Part shown: positions 31,832 through 38,406 of the stretch, piece by piece | Layout: every line of letters begins with the position of its first letter | Position numbering within the stretch: the stretch's first letter is position 1 | Source: a bacterium | Lineage (GTDB): Bacteria; Bacteroidota; Ignavibacteria; Kapaibacteriales; Kapaibacteriaceae | Assembly: GCA_024711065.1 (NCBI GenBank) | Contig: JANJTN010000130.1 | Span: 1-38,406 of the forward strand | DNA length: 38,406 bases | Direction of reading: 5' to 3' | Made by a program: the position numbers and the translations under genes | The notes under the pieces: generated by a model | The model's database searches: none | Told to the model about the DNA's origin: nothing | Seen by the model: the letters and a program-made list of their open reading frames with translations, nothing else

Positions 31832-32515
31832 TCAGAATGCGGAAAGGGCAACGGAATCAAGAACAGGGGGAGCAGCGTCCCAGGCATACAGCACGTAGGC
31901 CTTGCCACGCTCCAGCGATAGTGTCAGTTCGGCAGCAACGTTGGTGCTGCTCCATTCGCGGACTTCAAAAGTATGAGGGCCGGCCGAAAATGGACGGTAC
32001 GACGAAGCGATGCCTGGATCGAAGATCTCCGGGAACGCCTGCGAGCCCCCTTTCTCCCACACTTCCAACGTCACGAACTGGTCGGTATTCTCGGCCATAT
32101 GCACGAATCGCACCACGGGGTCGGCATTGGCGTCGATCACTGTGTCCTGCAAGGCGCGACGAAACTCTACCAGGCCCGACGTAGAACCTCGGGCGAACAG
32201 GATCACACGGGCCCCACCACCGAGGGTATAGAAGAGGGTGTCTCGCCGAAGGTTCTGCCCATTGGATTTGAACACGAATCCTACCGGCCGACCAGCAGGG
32301 GCCGGTACAGCATCGGCCGCAGCACCACGCGCAGCGTTCACGGACACCGATCCATCCACGACGGTTTCGAGCAGGGCCACATCTTGTGTGGTGTTCACGA
32401 TCCGGACCGAAGCCGGCTCCGGCGTGGGAAACACCAGGACGTCTTCGGTGCAACCGCCCACGATACTGGCCAACAGTAGAAGTGGAAGGACGTGGGATCT
32501 GAGCGTACTGGTCAT
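31832..32515 (-). CDS. DUF4397 domain lipoprotein
   Basis: 227 aa. The N-terminus MTSTLRSHVLPLLLLASIVGGC ends in a lipobox-like VGGC with Cys22, predicting a lipid-anchored protein. The body has two similar beta-rich units, beginning near VRIVNTTQDVALLETVVDG and VRFVHMAENTDQFVTLEVWEKGG, the pattern of DUF4397 proteins. No enzymatic motif is visible. It is 30 bp upstream of the EEP nuclease gene and 11 bp after the TonB-dependent receptor, so the three probably form one transcript. It may be a surface accessory or ligand-binding partner of the receptor. Confidence 0.8.
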   Translation of the reverse strand: MTSTLRSHVLPLLLLASIVGGCTEDVLVFPTPEPASVRIVNTTQDVALLETVVDGSVSVNAARGAAADAVPAPAGRPVGFVFKSNGQNLRRDTLFYTLGGGARVILFARGSTSGLVEFRRALQDTVIDANADPVVRFVHMAENTDQFVTLEVWEKGGSQAFPEIFDPGIASSYRPFSAGPHTFEVREWSSTNVAAELTLSLERGKAYVLYAWDAAPPVLDSVALSAF

Positions 32516-32526
32516 CGCGTAAGGGA

Positions 32527-35500
32527 TCAGAAGGTGTAGCGAATGCCGAGCTGCATCCGCCAGCGTGAGTAGAAATTATCCACGGTGTAGATACCGGCCT
32601 GACCATTCGTGACGGGTTCGGCATAGGTCATCCGCAGGCGACCCTGATCATCGAAGGGATTGGTGCCGATCGGCGCGATCCCGAAAAGGTTATAGCTCTG
32701 GAAGTTCACGAAGCGGACCACCCCCCAGTCGTTATTGAGCAGATTCAACAGATTCTGCACATCCCACGTGAGCTGGATCTTGTGATCACCCCAAGCCGGT
32801 AGGTCCTGGGTAAGACGCAGGTCCAGTTGATACCGCCAGGGTTCACGCAGCGCATTGCGTGGCAGGATCTGTCCTTGATACTCTTTCAGGATCGGGTTGG
32901 CGTCGATCAGGGCCATCATCTGCGCCCAGACCTGCTCTGGCGTGCGCAGGTCGGTACCCTGAGGTTGGGGGATCACGACGCGTGTGTTGTAGTCGTCCGC
33001 ACGCGGAATGTAGAGCAGGTCGTTGCCGCCGGTGGCATTGTCGCCATTGTAGTCCTGGATATACGACACGGAATACGGGCGACCGGACTGCGACGAGAAG
33101 AAGACACCGAACGTGGTGCGCACGTCGCGGCTCCAGCCGATCGTATAGGCAGCGTTCATCAGGAGGCGGTGGGGGACGTCGAAATTCGAGCGACCGACCG
33201 TGGCGTTGTTCGGATCGATGATGTCGTTGAACTGCCACTGCGAGCTGGCCGTGGCCGAGACCGAGGAATTCAGGTCCTCGGATCGACCATAGGTATAAGA
33301 GATCATGGCCGACAGACCAGGAACGAATTCGTTGGATGCTTCGAGTTGCAGTTGGCCGGAAACCGACCATTGATGTCCGGCATCTCGGCTGCGCAGGAGC
33401 AGAACCTGGGTGAACTCGCGCGCTACCACAGAATCGGCGTTGGTGCCGGCATAGAGCGGCCGACCGTCCACCGGACTCACGCCCACGATCGTGTCGCCGT
33501 TCACGATCCAACTGCGGCCGGAACGTTGCAGGTTGATGTTGGCGTAGTCCACCTGATTCAGGAATGCGCCATACATCCCTTCGAGCGTAAAGGAGAGCCC
33601 CTTGCCCAGTTTCACATCGGCGGCAAGCGTACTCCGCCAGACTTGCGGCATTCGGAACTCTTCTTCGGTGATGTTGATCGCCGAGGTATTGATGGGCGCA
33701 CCCGGGTAGCCGGCATCACCAGGCTGGGGCGGCGGGATGGCCAAGTCCCAGCGAACGGGCTCGCCGGTGAGCGGATCGGTGATCGGCGATTGCCCGTTGA
33801 AGGTGCCGAGCTGTGCCCGATACAGATCGATGCCGGTATTCGAGTACTGGTTGGAGAGCCACACGGCTGCGACACGTCCGGAGAACACGCCGGTACCACC
33901 GCGCACTTGAAGTGCACGATCTCCGGTAACATCGTAGTTGAAGCCCAGGCGAGGTGCCCACAGTAGCGTGGCCTGTGGGACTTCGGAGGTAGACATTCCC
34001 GGAAAGCGTTCACTGAACAGGGGATTGTCGTACGGCTGCGTCAGAAAGATGGGAACATCCACCCGAAGGCCGCCAACCAGGCGCAGTCGATCCGTGACCT
34101 GCCATTCGTCCATCGCATACAAGCCGGCCTGAAGCATCCACCAGAGTGCTCGTGGCTGGTCCGTACCGGTCACCGGCAGGTTGGCGTAGCTCACCTGATA
34201 GTTGTTGGCGGTACTGTCGGCAAAGGCTTCAACGTTCGGATACTGGTAGGTGCCGTAGTAGTCGGCAATGAACAGGTTGTTGAATCGGGACAGTTCGTTG
34301 TGCGTGCCGATGGTAACGGTGTGGTTGCCTTTGAAGATCGTGAAGTCGTCCGTAACGGAGATCAGCGTCTGATCCAGCGCATTGGCATGGGAGTTTCGTT
34401 CGGGACCCAGAAGGACCTGCTGCCCGGAGCCGACCTGAATGCGCACCTCCGGAAAGGGCGTTCCGGTGAGCACGCGGTCGTCGTTCGTTTGTGTGTACGA
34501 TACGCGAAGCTCATTGGCCGCATCGGCTCCGAGGATGGTGTTCCACTGCAGCACCGTCTGGTTGTTGATGCTGGTGAAGGTGTTCACGCGGTTGCTGAGC
34601 GAGAATGAATTGTTGGTACGCGTGAGGTTGCGGTCCTGAATGGCGTACGTGAAATTGTGGCGCAACTGTACCTTGTTCTGCTCGTCGATGTTCCAGTCCA
34701 GACGCGCGATCACGTTCACCGTGTTGTTTCGCACGTTGTACGGATCGTACGTGCCGGGGTCGTAGCCATACTGCTGCTTGGAGATGGCAATGATCTGATC
34801 CAGTGTGCTGGTCGGCACCGGGAAGTTGTTCAGGGCATTCGGGTCATTCACGGCCACGTCGAGTGGCGTGGAGCGCAGGCGGCCTTCGGCGGTGACGTGG
34901 AACAGCAGTTTGTCTCGTACGATCGGGCCGCCGAGGCGTCCGCCGAACTGGAAGTCCTGGAAGGATTCGAACGGCCGACGATACACGTCCGGGCTGGGAC
35001 CCACCAGATCCTGGTTCCTTCCGTAGAAGAAGACCGAACCATGCAGGTCGTTCGTACCACCTCTGGTAATGGCGTTCACGAGGCCGCCTGTGAAGCCGTT
35101 CTGGCGGACGTCGTACGGTGAGACCTCGACCTTCAAGCGCTCGATGGCGTCCAGCGACACGAAGTTGGAGTTCGCCTGCGACCCCGCTGTACCGGCGGTA
35201 CCGAGGGCGAACAGGTCATTGCTTACCGCGCCATCGATCTGAAAGTTGTTGAATCGCGAGTTCACACCCATGATGCTCACACCCTGCAGGCCGTCGCTGC
35301 CGGCCGTCTCGGTCTGCGTGGTGTAGGGGTTGATCCGCGCCATGTCCGAAATGCTGCGGTTGATGGTTGGCGCTGCAGTAATGGTGGCTTCAGAGATCGT
35401 GGAGGACGATCCGGTCCTCGACCGGTCGAACACGTCGCTGCCGGATGCCGTAACGGTCACCACATCCTTGTCTGCCCCAACGGGTGCCAGCACCACGTCC

Positions 35501-35838
35501 AGCGCTGCCGTCTCGCCAACCTCAACAAGCAGACCGCTGCGGGAGAACGACCGATAACCCACATACGAGGCGGTTACGGTGTACGACCCAGGGCGCATAC
35601 CGCGGATCGTATATCGGCCATCCTGACGAGTAATGGCGCCATACACCGCTCCGGTGCGCACGTCCGTTGCCTTCACGGTGGCGCCGGGTAACGGCTCGGA
35701 CCGAGGTGTTTTCGTGGAGGCCGTATCCAGCAGCCCCCGCACGGTCCCCGAGATGGAGCCGGTGGTTACCCCCTGAGCCGATAGGGGAGCAGAGATCAAC
35801 GTCAGGACCGCAAGAACAATACTGAAACGAATGATCAT
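32527..35838 (-). CDS. TonB-dependent receptor, Oar-like, with carboxypeptidase-regulatory-like domain
   Basis: 1103 aa with a signal peptide (MIIRFSIVLAVLTLISAPLSAQ). A carboxypeptidase-regulatory-like domain follows (about 25-115: GSISGTVRG, GRYTIRGMRPGSYTVTASYVGY). A TonB-box-like DVVTVTASG lies at about 125. The plug domain (about 140-260) contains VSIMGVNSRFNNFQIDGA and LKVEVSPYDVRQNGFTGGLVNAITRGGTN. The remainder is a long outer-membrane barrel ending LGIRYTF with the expected C-terminal Phe. The Oar-like family imports or exports large substrates across the outer membrane with TonB energy. It is first in a unit with the DUF4397 lipoprotein and EEP nuclease. An exact TACTTTTG -7 box lies 29 bp upstream. 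Confidence 0.93.
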   Translation of the reverse strand: MIIRFSIVLAVLTLISAPLSAQGVTTGSISGTVRGLLDTASTKTPRSEPLPGATVKATDVRTGAVYGAITRQDGRYTIRGMRPGSYTVTASYVGYRSFSRSGLLVEVGETAALDVVLAPVGADKDVVTVTASGSDVFDRSRTGSSSTISEATITAAPTINRSISDMARINPYTTQTETAGSDGLQGVSIMGVNSRFNNFQIDGAVSNDLFALGTAGTAGSQANSNFVSLDAIERLKVEVSPYDVRQNGFTGGLVNAITRGGTNDLHGSVFFYGRNQDLVGPSPDVYRRPFESFQDFQFGGRLGGPIVRDKLLFHVTAEGRLRSTPLDVAVNDPNALNNFPVPTSTLDQIIAISKQQYGYDPGTYDPYNVRNNTVNVIARLDWNIDEQNKVQLRHNFTYAIQDRNLTRTNNSFSLSNRVNTFTSINNQTVLQWNTILGADAANELRVSYTQTNDDRVLTGTPFPEVRIQVGSGQQVLLGPERNSHANALDQTLISVTDDFTIFKGNHTVTIGTHNELSRFNNLFIADYYGTYQYPNVEAFADSTANNYQVSYANLPVTGTDQPRALWWMLQAGLYAMDEWQVTDRLRLVGGLRVDVPIFLTQPYDNPLFSERFPGMSTSEVPQATLLWAPRLGFNYDVTGDRALQVRGGTGVFSGRVAAVWLSNQYSNTGIDLYRAQLGTFNGQSPITDPLTGEPVRWDLAIPPPQPGDAGYPGAPINTSAINITEEEFRMPQVWRSTLAADVKLGKGLSFTLEGMYGAFLNQVDYANINLQRSGRSWIVNGDTIVGVSPVDGRPLYAGTNADSVVAREFTQVLLLRSRDAGHQWSVSGQLQLEASNEFVPGLSAMISYTYGRSEDLNSSVSATASSQWQFNDIIDPNNATVGRSNFDVPHRLLMNAAYTIGWSRDVRTTFGVFFSSQSGRPYSVSYIQDYNGDNATGGNDLLYIPRADDYNTRVVIPQPQGTDLRTPEQVWAQMMALIDANPILKEYQGQILPRNALREPWRYQLDLRLTQDLPAWGDHKIQLTWDVQNLLNLLNNDWGVVRFVNFQSYNLFGIAPIGTNPFDDQGRLRMTYAEPVTNGQAGIYTVDNFYSRWRMQLGIRYTF

Positions 35839-35841
35839 GAG

Positions 35842-35849
35842 CCACGTGG
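35842..35849. promoter_or_regulatory. CCACGTGG palindrome in the TonB-receptor leader
   Basis: A perfect 8-bp palindrome 4 bp upstream of the receptor ATG and downstream of its predicted promoter. It is short enough to be chance. Confidence 0.2.
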
Positions 35850-35866
35850 TGAGTGATCAAGACCGA

Positions 35867-35874
35867 CAAAAGTA
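35867..35874 (-). promoter_or_regulatory. Candidate Bacteroidota -7 box (TACTTTTG) for the TonB-receptor unit
   Basis: Exact TAnnTTTG on the minus strand, 29 bp upstream of the receptor ATG in the 76-bp divergent region. The leader would be about 24 nt. No TTG is found at -33. Confidence 0.5.
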
Positions 35875-35914
35875 CGGCATCCAGTGCACCCGTCCGCCCG
35901 TGCTATATTCGCTC

Positions 35915-37621
35915 ATGGCTTCGTCCGATCCCATCCCGAGTACCGACCTGCGGTCCAGCCGCCTGCACATGGCGTCGCTTCTGGACCTCAGCTCCCGGGT
36001 CACGGAAGCCGACCCGATGGACATCCTGAACGTGGCCGTCCTGAGCCTGATGGGACGCCTGCGGGTGCAGCGCGCCTGTGTGCTCCTGCCCCAGGCCGGC
36101 CGGCTGGTGGCGGAAGCCCGATTGTGCAAGGGTGTTGCACCGATGGCCATCCCGTTGATCGATGTGGCCACGACCGAACCGCTCGACGCCGAGCGTGCGG
36201 AACATCGGGATCTGATCGCCGCCGGGCTGGAGCGGATCGTTCCGCTGACGGCGTCTCGAGGGTTGATCGGCATCCTGTGTCTGGGCCCCACCCTGGTACC
36301 CGATCCGGATCCGGATGCGACCCTGGCCTACCTGGATCTGGCGCGCACCATCATCGGCACCGCTGTCCACAACGCCGAGATGGTTCGATCCCTCGTAGAG
36401 ACCACCAAGGAGCTCGAGGCACGATCGCTGATGGTGTCCTCACTGTTCGAAACGGCCAGGGATTTCACCGGTGCCAAGACTCGAGACGAGTTGCTGCGCA
36501 TCATGAGCTATCGTCTGATGGGGCAGCTGATGGTCAGCACGTTCGGTCTGTTCCTCACCGAGGAGCTCGATGGCGGAAGCGTGATCGTGAACCGACGCGA
36601 AGCCGAACACCTGGCCGAGGCGTTCGAGGATGTGATGAGTATCGAACAACCAATGAGGACCGCAGACCTGGACGATGGCGATCCTCGCAAGGAGCGTTTG
36701 CAGGCACTGGACCTTGCCATGGCTGCACCCATGACGGTCCACGGCGTTCGCAAAGGCGTTCTGGCCACCTGTGGCAAACTCAACGGCCAGCCGTTCAGTT
36801 CGGAAGAACTCTCGTTTCTGCAGGCCATTGGTACGACGGCGATGACGGCGATCGAGAACGAGCGACTCATCCAGGAAGAACTGGTCAAGCAGCGCCTGGA
36901 GAACGAACTCCAGATCGCCGCCGAGATCCAACGGAAGCTGTTGCCGGAAACGTTGCCACAACTGGACGGATTGCAGATCGCTGCATCGGCCGAGACCAGC
37001 CGCGTGATCGGTGGGGATTACTATGACGTGATCCCGCTGGATGAGTACCGCACGTTGTTCGCCATCGCGGACGTGGCCGGCAAGGGCATCCCGGCGGCTC
37101 TGCTCATGGCCAACGTGCAGGCAGCCTTGAACGTGCTCGCCTGGTCGGAGCTGTCCCTGACCTCGTTGGCTGAAAAGATCAACGTCCTTGTGTGCCAGAA
37201 TACCGAACCCGAGGTCTTCATCACGATGTTCCTTGCGGTGATCGATACCCGCACACGGGGGATCGAATACGTAAATGCCGGTCACAACCCACCGATCCTG
37301 ATCCATGGATCGGATGTGACGCTTCTCTCAACCGGCGGCGTACTGACCGGCGTGATCCCGGATCCTCCACCGTATCGTCTGGGTGTAGGTTCCTTGGCCG
37401 ACGGCGACCTGCTGGTGCTGTACACCGATGGCGTGACCGAGACGCGGAACGGACGTCAGGAGTATGGGGTCGGCGCACTGGTAGAGACCCTGCACGCGAA
37501 TGTGGGGAAAGGGGCTGACGAGGTGCTGCAAGCTGTGCAGCGGTCACTACGGGCGTTCGCCGGTCAGCAGGCCTTGGACGACGATACGTCCATGGTGGTG
37601 ATCAAGGTGGTGCAGCGCTAG
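35915..37621 (+). CDS. GAF-domain SpoIIE/PP2C-family protein phosphatase
   Basis: The start at 35915 (MASSDPIPSTDLRSSRLHMASLL) gives 568 aa. A start at 35969 is possible and would allow a leader after the TATATTCG box at 35904. Two GAF-like sensor regions are suggested (about 20-165 and 185-325). A coiled coil follows (VKQRLENELQIAAEIQRKLLPETLP). The phosphatase domain shows the metal-binding acidic motifs IGGDYYDVI, FAIADVAGKGIPAAL, YVNAGHNPPIL, VLYTDGVTETRNG and DDDTSMVVIKV. Such RsbU-like proteins dephosphorylate anti-anti-sigma factors in partner-switching stress responses. No STAS or anti-sigma gene is in the window. It overlaps glgA by 4 bp (CTAG). Confidence 0.9.
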   Translation: MASSDPIPSTDLRSSRLHMASLLDLSSRVTEADPMDILNVAVLSLMGRLRVQRACVLLPQAGRLVAEARLCKGVAPMAIPLIDVATTEPLDAERAEHRDLIAAGLERIVPLTASRGLIGILCLGPTLVPDPDPDATLAYLDLARTIIGTAVHNAEMVRSLVETTKELEARSLMVSSLFETARDFTGAKTRDELLRIMSYRLMGQLMVSTFGLFLTEELDGGSVIVNRREAEHLAEAFEDVMSIEQPMRTADLDDGDPRKERLQALDLAMAAPMTVHGVRKGVLATCGKLNGQPFSSEELSFLQAIGTTAMTAIENERLIQEELVKQRLENELQIAAEIQRKLLPETLPQLDGLQIAASAETSRVIGGDYYDVIPLDEYRTLFAIADVAGKGIPAALLMANVQAALNVLAWSELSLTSLAEKINVLVCQNTEPEVFITMFLAVIDTRTRGIEYVNAGHNPPILIHGSDVTLLSTGGVLTGVIPDPPPYRLGVGSLADGDLLVLYTDGVTETRNGRQEYGVGALVETLHANVGKGADEVLQAVQRSLRAFAGQQALDDDTSMVVIKVVQR

Positions 37622-38406
37622 CAGCGACGTTCCTGTGCCCAGCCGAACACGTCGATGTACACCCTGGCTGTTCGTTCAATGGAGTGGTCCTGTGCCATGG
37701 CGTTGCCGCGAATCCGGTCCCAGTGTGGAGTCTGGCGATAGAGCCGAAGAGCGCGGTCGATCGCTTCTGAGAGATCGTCCACATGCAGACGATTGAACCG
37801 AACGCCGGTACCAGCAAACGTCACAGGGTCGTACTCCTGTACGGTATCTGCCAAGCCCCCTACCGCCCGAACGATCGGGACGGTGCCGTAGGCCAGGGCG
37901 AACATTTGCGTTAGACCACACGGCTCGAACTTGCTGGGCATCAGATAGAAGTCCGAACCAGCCTGGATCCGGTGAGAGAATGGCTCGTTGTATCCCGTGC
38001 CCACAAAGACCATGGTCGGGTGACGATCGGCGAGTGCCTGAAAGGCCTCTTCATAGCGTCGTTCGCCACTGCCAAGCATCACAAACCGCATCCGCCCATC
38101 CAGCAGAAAGGGTTCCAGCGCGGCTGGCACGATGCCCATGCCCTTCTGCTCGGTCAATCGTGTGACCATGCCGACCAGGGGGATCGGACGAGAGGCCTCT
38201 TCCAGGGACAGTCCGACCTCGAGCAACAGCGAGCGTTTGTCGGCCTCCTTCTTACCAAGCGAAGTAGCATCATAGGGAAGCGGGATGTTCTCGTCGGCGG
38301 AGGGAGACCATACAACCGGGTCGATTCCGTTCAACACGCCGATCAGATCGGCGCCCCGAGCCTGCAACGCCGACTGCAGCCCCATTCCTTCCGGCGTCCA
38401 TCGGAT
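37618..38406 (-). CDS. glgA: Glycogen synthase, ADP-glucose type (N-terminal part beyond window)
   Basis: The reading frame stays open to the right edge. Codons before the listed Met encode IRWTPEG, matching the family segment before GMGL..L, so the ORF-track start is internal and the gene begins outside the window. The visible 262 residues are the GT-B C-terminal nucleotide-sugar domain of GT5 glycogen synthases: GVLNGIDPVVWSP, VGMVTRLTEQKG, FVMLGSGERRYEEAF and SKFEPCGLTQMFALAYGTVPIVRAVGGLADTV. The enzyme extends alpha-1,4-glucan from ADP-glucose in the cytoplasm. An AGGGGGCT octamer encodes the VGGL of the final motif. Confidence 0.93.
   Translation of the reverse strand: MRWTPEGMGLQSALQARGADLIGVLNGIDPVVWSPSADENIPLPYDATSLGKKEADKRSLLLEVGLSLEEASRPIPLVGMVTRLTEQKGMGIVPAALEPFLLDGRMRFVMLGSGERRYEEAFQALADRHPTMVFVGTGYNEPFSHRIQAGSDFYLMPSKFEPCGLTQMFALAYGTVPIVRAVGGLADTVQEYDPVTFAGTGVRFNRLHVDDLSEAIDRALRLYRQTPHWDRIRGNAMAQDHSIERTARVYIDVFGWAQERRC

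Noticed and set aside
3327-37861. Octamer interpreted as Chi or KOPS (FtsK-orienting) site
   Set aside because: Nine copies on each strand show no polarity in this window, whereas Chi and KOPS words are usually strand-biased. Only a whole-genome test could reinstate this reading.

Overview
The window looks like chromosome of a free-living, Gram-negative member of the Bacteroidota/Chlorobiota (FCB) group, most plausibly a Kapabacteria- or Ignavibacteria-like lineage. The taxonomic call is inference. It rests on four secreted proteins ending in type IX secretion (T9SS) type-A sorting domains, an Oar-like TonB-dependent receptor, a Kdo transferase and OstA-like LPS export protein, several exact TAnnTTTG promoter boxes of the Bacteroidota type, start codons that often lack a Shine-Dalgarno sequence, and moderately high GC. 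I see no rRNA, tRNA, CRISPR array, prophage or insertion sequence. No gap between genes exceeds about 200 bp.

Layout. (1) 1-996: C-terminal part of a Wzz/GumC-like polysaccharide chain-length protein, cut by the left edge. (2) 993-4818, minus: hflX, a 54-residue membrane protein absent from the ORF track, recN, and a RelA/SpoT-type HD protein with an altered metal ligand. (3) 4932-11227, plus: OstA-like protein, a 1330-aa T9SS surface protein, an outer-membrane barrel and a strong terminator. (4) 11243-19888, plus: overlapping HIT, rsmA and PAP2 genes, then a 1499-aa T9SS surface protein with very strong codon bias, then a PQQ-type sugar dehydrogenase with a T9SS tail. (5) 19872-21903, minus: waaA and a crotonase. 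(6) 22010-23377, plus: a NAGPA-type phosphodiester glycosidase. (7) 23362-29250, minus: one tight transcription unit of crotonase, PaaG-like isomerase, 7TM-HD phosphohydrolase, XerC/D recombinase and a NamZ-type muramidase. (8) 29326-30030, plus: rsmE. (9) 30020-35838, minus: TonB-dependent receptor, DUF4397 lipoprotein and a secreted nuclease-fold protein. (10) 35915-37621, plus: GAF-SpoIIE phosphatase. (11) 37618-38406, minus: C-terminal part of glycogen synthase, cut by the right edge.

Functional themes are cell-envelope and polysaccharide work (Wzz, OstA, WaaA, NAGPA, NamZ, GlgA), T9SS cell-surface display, acyl-CoA metabolism (three crotonase-fold enzymes) and ribosome/DNA housekeeping (HflX, RecN, RsmA, RsmE, XerC/D).

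The most unusual signal is at the DNA level. The octamer AGGGGGCT/AGCCCCCT occurs 18 times, equally on both strands and in all three codon phases. Copies also lie directly before start codons, and one inverted pair builds a terminator. This resembles a DNA uptake sequence or another genome-wide recognition word. Other structural observations: all five convergent gene pairs overlap at their 3' ends, GATC is about four times as frequent as expected, and a GNRA-type hairpin sits at the predicted 5' end of the most codon-biased gene's mRNA.
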